A DNA stretch of 64,000 nt from a virus, in the IMG/VR virus record IMGVR_UViG_3300042350_003822, positions 1 through 64,000 of that record. One strand, given 5' to 3'. Position numbers and translations under genes: made by a program. Positions 60,617 through 64,000 of the stretch are shown here, piece after piece (position 1 is the first letter of the stretch; each line of letters begins with the position of its first letter). The notes beneath the pieces were generated by a model that was not told the DNA's origin, ran no database searches, and was given only the letters and a program-made list of their open reading frames with translations.

Positions 60617-61980
60617 GATGTAACCTCTTGCAGATCTGTTTTAATTAATTCGAGCGCCTGAGTATATTGAGGACGGTCGCTATTCAATACAATATGTCTT
60701 ACCTTGGCAACCAGATAGTTACCACTATCGAGTCTCGACTCCCCAGCAATACTTTTTGCGTCAGAACCTGCAGGTAGTCGACACTCAATCATGTCCCCAA
60801 TGTTAATAGTAGAATCCCCATAGATATGAATCTGTATAATGTTCTGCGAAAGTTTCTGAGCGAACGCTCTTACCTTTGCCATCTTGCCGGCCATATCTAT
60901 TTCGGGTTTATCAGATCTCATAGGGAATACTGTAGCTACTGTTGTCGATCTACCATGATTGCTGGTAAATGATGTAGTCTTGCCCGAAGCTCCAGATGAA
61001 GAAGAAGACTTAAACCTGTCGGCTCCTTCATTATCGGTATACGTTACCTTTGTGACATCGCCGGTGATTAAATCAAACTGCTGGACCTGGTTATTGAGAC
61101 CCCCCGACTTGATCTGGGAAATTGTATCACCAAATTGTATTTGATTGTATGCGATAATATTTCTCGTCGTGACATTCTTTGCATTATCTTTTCTCGATGC
61201 ATCAAAGAAAAAGATCTTGTCACTATTTCCAGCTTCGATTGTCTTGGCTCCTTGTTCCATCAATTGCTCAATGGTAACAAAGTTGAATCCGTTTCTATTC
61301 TCATAAAAACAAAATGAAGACGATTCGTATCTTGACGAAATTGCCTTTTGCCTGACATAGTCGATTGCCTGGAGTGGTGCATATCTCGTTATCAGAACGT
61401 CCAGGATACCACTAGTGGAAGCAATATTCAGCTGCTTCTGAGATGGGAGAAACTCTTCGAATATTCTTTTGATAATATTATCTGCAGTGTTGCTCTCTTT
61501 GATGTTGACAAGCTGCTTGGAATTGTGTATAAGCTCAGCAGAGACACATTGAAGAGTATAGGTAATTTTATTAGTGGACTCGGTAACTTTCTTATCTTTG
61601 ACGCTATTGACTCTAAACAAAAACGTCGCCGGTGCACCTTTTAGTTTGGGAGTGCTAAACGATATCTTAATATATTCTTCGCCAATGATAGGGAAAGACT
61701 GTAGTAGACCCATACTATCAGAGATAACAACCTCTGCAAACATTACAGGAGACATAATACTCTCGTAGATATCAAACCCCACACACTGCTTCATGAGAGA
61801 ATATACACGGTCCTGGCCTTCAGACATCAGAACGATATCAGTCAGAGTCACATCCCCCGGCTGATAATCGGAAGGAGACTTTGCGTTGGCACCGTCTTGG
61901 AACGCACCAACCACTGCCGAAGCTACTGCTCCGAATAAAGATCTCTCTACACTTTCAAAAAGGTTTCTAATTAAACTCAT
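60613..61980 (-). CDS. 27: Baseplate hub protein gp27-like
   Basis: This 455-residue protein lies directly before gp5 and fits the hub ring gp27 that holds the spike. VGFDIYESIMSPVMFAEVVI and ISFSTPKLKGAPATFLFRVN, TNKITYTLQCVSAELIHNSK, and DVLITRYAPLQAIDYVRQKA show the strand/helix order of the gp27/VgrG N-terminal hub fold; a later MAKVRAFAQKLSQNIIQIHI with GDMIECRLPAG resembles the end of gp27. Sequence identity with T4 gp27 is low by eye. The TGA overlaps the gp5 ATG. The assignment rests on place and fold pattern. Confidence 0.8.
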   Translation of the reverse strand: MSLIRNLFESVERSLFGAVASAVVGAFQDGANAKSPSDYQPGDVTLTDIVLMSEGQDRVYSLMKQCVGFDIYESIMSPVMFAEVVISDSMGLLQSFPIIGEEYIKISFSTPKLKGAPATFLFRVNSVKDKKVTESTNKITYTLQCVSAELIHNSKQLVNIKESNTADNIIKRIFEEFLPSQKQLNIASTSGILDVLITRYAPLQAIDYVRQKAISSRYESSSFCFYENRNGFNFVTIEQLMEQGAKTIEAGNSDKIFFFDASRKDNAKNVTTRNIIAYNQIQFGDTISQIKSGGLNNQVQQFDLITGDVTKVTYTDNEGADRFKSSSSSGASGKTTSFTSNHGRSTTVATVFPMRSDKPEIDMAGKMAKVRAFAQKLSQNIIQIHIYGDSTINIGDMIECRLPAGSDAKSIAGESRLDSGNYLVAKVRHIVLNSDRPQYTQALELIKTDLQEVTS

Positions 61981-62819
61981 CTAGCACTCATAGTTCTCTT
62001 GAGATCATTAACTGCCTGAGAAGCGTATCTTACATCAAGTAATTTAATGACCTTCTTGGCTTCATTGAGGTCCTGTTCATATTCTAAAAATGTTACAGGA
62101 GACCAGAAAGGAGCATCCACCGCAGATATTGGTTGGAGGATTGTTGTGATCGTGCCCACTGTTGCAGTGGCGCCTGACTCTTGACCAGTAATAGTCCCTG
62201 ATAATGTTCCTGTAATATGCTGAACAGTTAAGGCAGTATTACTTACGTGCGTGACAAATGCATAGTTAGTGCCGTTGGTCTGAACTTCTTCGCCGACCTC
62301 GAATGTTCCTGTCACAGACGAGATAGCAATAGATTGAATCTTATTCGTGGCTATAATGTCGTCGTGTCTCTTACGGACATATCTTGCAACGTTTAAGACA
62401 TTGTCTAATATTGGTTCGTAATACTTCTGCGTGCCATTAGCCAGCGAATTAAACTGTGTGGGTGTAATTGAAACGTCTATATTGTCGTACCAGTTGTTTC
62501 TATATACCTTGATCTTACGAGCAGCTAGATCATAGGATCCATATTTGGATGTGATGTGATCGTTGAAGTCATCATCGTTTAATGTGAGGTCGAAATAAGG
62601 ATCAATAACGTCATTTGTGAGCCAAATTAGCCATGTATAGCCTGGATTCTCGTAATAGAGGTTGGATAGAGTGTCGATCCTATCGTCAGCGTCCATGGTA
62701 TACGGATAGAAGGCTGTTTGATTGCTTTTTATGCTATCAGAAAGGCGCGATCTAGACATAATGTTCTTGACTAGATTGTTTGCATATGTAATTGTGGGGA
62801 GCTTGTCGAAATAGTTCAT
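61977..62819 (-). CDS. 53: Baseplate wedge protein gp53
   Basis: This 280-residue protein starts NYFDKLPTITYANNLVKNIM and contains ADDRIDTLSNLYYENPGYTW and LIWLTNDVIDPYFDLTLND (about 43-81), matching T4 gp53 RPEELANAIYGNPQLYWVLLMCNDNYDPYYGW. The remainder (about 150-235: GTFEVGEEVQTNGTNYAFVT to SGATATVGTI) is an inserted beta module that T4 gp53 (196 residues) lacks, of the 'GeeV.G...a.V' type seen in other marine phage wedge proteins. It overlaps both neighbours by 4 nt (ATGA), so it is translationally coupled with gp48 and gp27-like. Confidence 0.93.
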   Translation of the reverse strand: MNYFDKLPTITYANNLVKNIMSRSRLSDSIKSNQTAFYPYTMDADDRIDTLSNLYYENPGYTWLIWLTNDVIDPYFDLTLNDDDFNDHITSKYGSYDLAARKIKVYRNNWYDNIDVSITPTQFNSLANGTQKYYEPILDNVLNVARYVRKRHDDIIATNKIQSIAISSVTGTFEVGEEVQTNGTNYAFVTHVSNTALTVQHITGTLSGTITGQESGATATVGTITTILQPISAVDAPFWSPVTFLEYEQDLNEAKKVIKLLDVRYASQAVNDLKRTMSAR

Positions 62820-63778
62820 GTGTCAGTGGCTCCGTCTGTTGGATTGCTATCGTCTGAAGAACCCGTCAGCAGATTCTGTACTCCTTCGGTCAAACTTCCA
62901 GCAATATCTAATACCGCTCCGTAAAAGTCAATAGCTCCCCCACCATTTTCTCCTCCGAAATCGTTAGAGAGAAAATACTCAATTTCCTTGAAGTTAATCG
63001 ATAGCTGCACTACAACAGGCTCATTGTGACCACCAGCAAAGAACGCCGGCGCACTTCCTGCAGTATAGTTAACATTGACAGATGCCATAAAGGCTCTTTT
63101 CATTTTGATAATAGAGTTATCACTCCACCCAAAGTCTCCGCGGCCGCCATTGTCCCAAGGATAGAAGTTAACCTGGCACAGGTATGGATAGTTAAGAATA
63201 GCAGCAGAATCGGTAACCTGATTGCCTGGCAACGCTCTCATTTTCAGGTGGTTGATTATAGCACGAATCTTTTTACTGTCTGTTTCATTAGTGGGCATCA
63301 AAGTCCAGGTAAGACTCATTTCTCTTAGCTGTGGGCCTTGAAATGCTACTGCTGGATTGGGGTTAGGAGCAACGCCGAGACCTTGTTGAATAGCAGATGA
63401 AAACGAATCAGCATTATCAGAGATTACACTTCCTGCTACACTCGCGAGCATACCGACACCTACGTTCGGGATTACCTGGGCAGCGGTCGACAAACTGGCA
63501 CCTAGCGCAGCAGGGGCTGCAGATGCTGAGCGTAGTACCTGGGCCATTGCTCCCGAACCAACATCATCGTTCATAAAGTCTCCGACAATTTTCATGTCGA
63601 TGTTGTTGTAAGAGACCGCAGTGTCGTCTCTCAGTTCTGCTGGCAGCGGGAGACGGATGATCTTGTCTAGTTCGTACTTAGGCTCATCGAAAGGCTCGGG
63701 CATCTCGTATTTCATAAGAGAAAGAGTGCAATAGTATTTCGCAGTATCGAGGATACCATACGCTGATAGTGCCGCCAT
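62816..63778 (-). CDS. 48: Baseplate tail-tube cap gp48
   Basis: gp48 caps the baseplate and seeds the tail tube (320 residues; T4 364). The central REMSLTWTLMPTNETDSKKI followed by RAIINHLKMRALP corresponds to T4 TKVFTWDLTPRSTEDLMAIINIYQYF; later SIIKMKRAFMASVNVNYTAG and PVVVQLSINFKEIEYFL fit the tube-fold core (T4 ITMREIITLNRAS). A Gly/Ala-rich loop at about 80-140 (SASAAPAALGASLSTAAQVI) sits in the same place as the disordered insert in T4. It overlaps the upstream stop (TAATG) and the gp53 start. Confidence 0.9.
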   Translation of the reverse strand: MAALSAYGILDTAKYYCTLSLMKYEMPEPFDEPKYELDKIIRLPLPAELRDDTAVSYNNIDMKIVGDFMNDDVGSGAMAQVLRSASAAPAALGASLSTAAQVIPNVGVGMLASVAGSVISDNADSFSSAIQQGLGVAPNPNPAVAFQGPQLREMSLTWTLMPTNETDSKKIRAIINHLKMRALPGNQVTDSAAILNYPYLCQVNFYPWDNGGRGDFGWSDNSIIKMKRAFMASVNVNYTAGSAPAFFAGGHNEPVVVQLSINFKEIEYFLSNDFGGENGGGAIDFYGAVLDIAGSLTEGVQNLLTGSSDDSNPTDGATDT

Positions 63779-64000
63779 TAGATTGTCGCATCCAGAATCA
63801 TGCCAGCGTTTCTCTTCTTAGCGGCAATCTTAGTTGATGGGTTGATATCTGACAGATACGCATCAGTATTCTCGAGGCCTCTTCTTCTCAGCTTTTTGAG
63901 GTCAGCTCCTGCAACGCGGGCAGGATCTTTTCCGGCTAATGCATAGAACATATCTGAACCTTGGTTCACAATAGAGTCTGTCTTCTGTGAAGTAAAGGCA
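63778..64000 (-). CDS. Unknown protein, C-terminal 73 residues only
   Basis: An open frame enters from the right edge and ends at the TAA at 63778, overlapping the gp48 ATG (TAATG). The visible part reads TSQKTDSIVNQGSDMFYALA and RVAGADLKKLRRRGLENTDA, followed by YLSDINPSTKIAAKKRNAGM and the end ILDATI. A GTG at 63969 lies inside this frame, but the frame continues upstream of it, so it is taken as internal. The segment is basic and helical with no known motif. It belongs to the baseplate operon of gp48-gp53-gp27-gp5; a hub or tape-measure-associated role is possible. I do not recognise the family. Confidence 0.75.
   Translation of the reverse strand, partial: AFTSQKTDSIVNQGSDMFYALAGKDPARVAGADLKKLRRRGLENTDAYLSDINPSTKIAAKKRNAGMILDATI

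Noticed and set aside
1-64000. tRNA genes, introns or inteins
   Set aside because: No cloverleaf with a T-loop was noticed, and the terminase, portal and capsid genes are uninterrupted; a tRNA scan was not possible by eye over every base.

Overview
This window is the virion-structure half of a large T4-superfamily myovirus genome (tailed, contractile-tail phage; T4-like). The gene content and order match the 'exo-T4' myoviruses known from marine cyanobacteria, pelagic bacteria and rhizobia: gp55, uvsW, uvsY, gp23, gp22, gp21, gp67, gp20, gp19, gp18, gp17, gp16, gp15, gp14, gp13, then tail fibres, then baseplate. No photosynthesis or other host-diagnostic gene is visible, so the host cannot be named. 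Coding density is very high, and no gene-free stretch reaches 300 bases. All genes but two lie on the minus strand, so transcription runs from high to low coordinates.

Layout. Bases 1-2736 hold a regulation and recombination operon: uvsY, uvsW, a small LSm-like protein and the late sigma factor gp55, cut by the left edge. A sigma70-type promoter precedes it. Bases 2797-9494 encode a second tail-tube-like protein, the major capsid protein gp23 (followed by a strong terminator), scaffold gp22, protease gp21, prohead core proteins and portal gp20. Bases 9525-17318 encode tube gp19, sheath gp18, large terminase gp17, a free-standing GIY-YIG-type homing endonuclease, small terminase gp16, and neck/tail-terminator proteins gp15, gp14 and gp13.

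Bases 17350-45968 are an accessory adhesion region. It holds a 2-oxoglutarate/Fe(II) oxygenase and about twenty fibre, lectin-like and small accessory proteins. Three fibres carry collagen-like Gly-X-Y tracts and two end in a self-cleaving S74 chaperone domain. Interrupting them is the only plus-strand unit (33528-36862): a GT4-GT2 double glycosyltransferase, and a GT-A-like protein fused to an FkbM-type methyltransferase. Bases 46015-64000 encode a very large DUF4815 structural protein and the baseplate proteins gp8, gp7, gp6, gp25, gp5 (without a lysozyme domain), gp27-like, gp53 and gp48.

How it works together. gp55 would direct late transcription from NATAAATA elements (T4 late consensus TATAAATA), which recur in the short gaps before the structural operons. 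The prohead forms from gp20, gp22, gp67 and gp23 and is matured by gp21. The terminase gp16/gp17 packages DNA, the neck proteins join head to tail, and the baseplate/fibre proteins find the host. The most interesting hypothesis is that the hydroxylase, glycosyltransferases and methyltransferase decorate the phage's own collagen-like, Gly-X-Thr-rich fibres, giving a viral counterpart of collagen or BclA-type glycosylation. This is inferred from domain content and gene neighbourhood and is not proven by the sequence.
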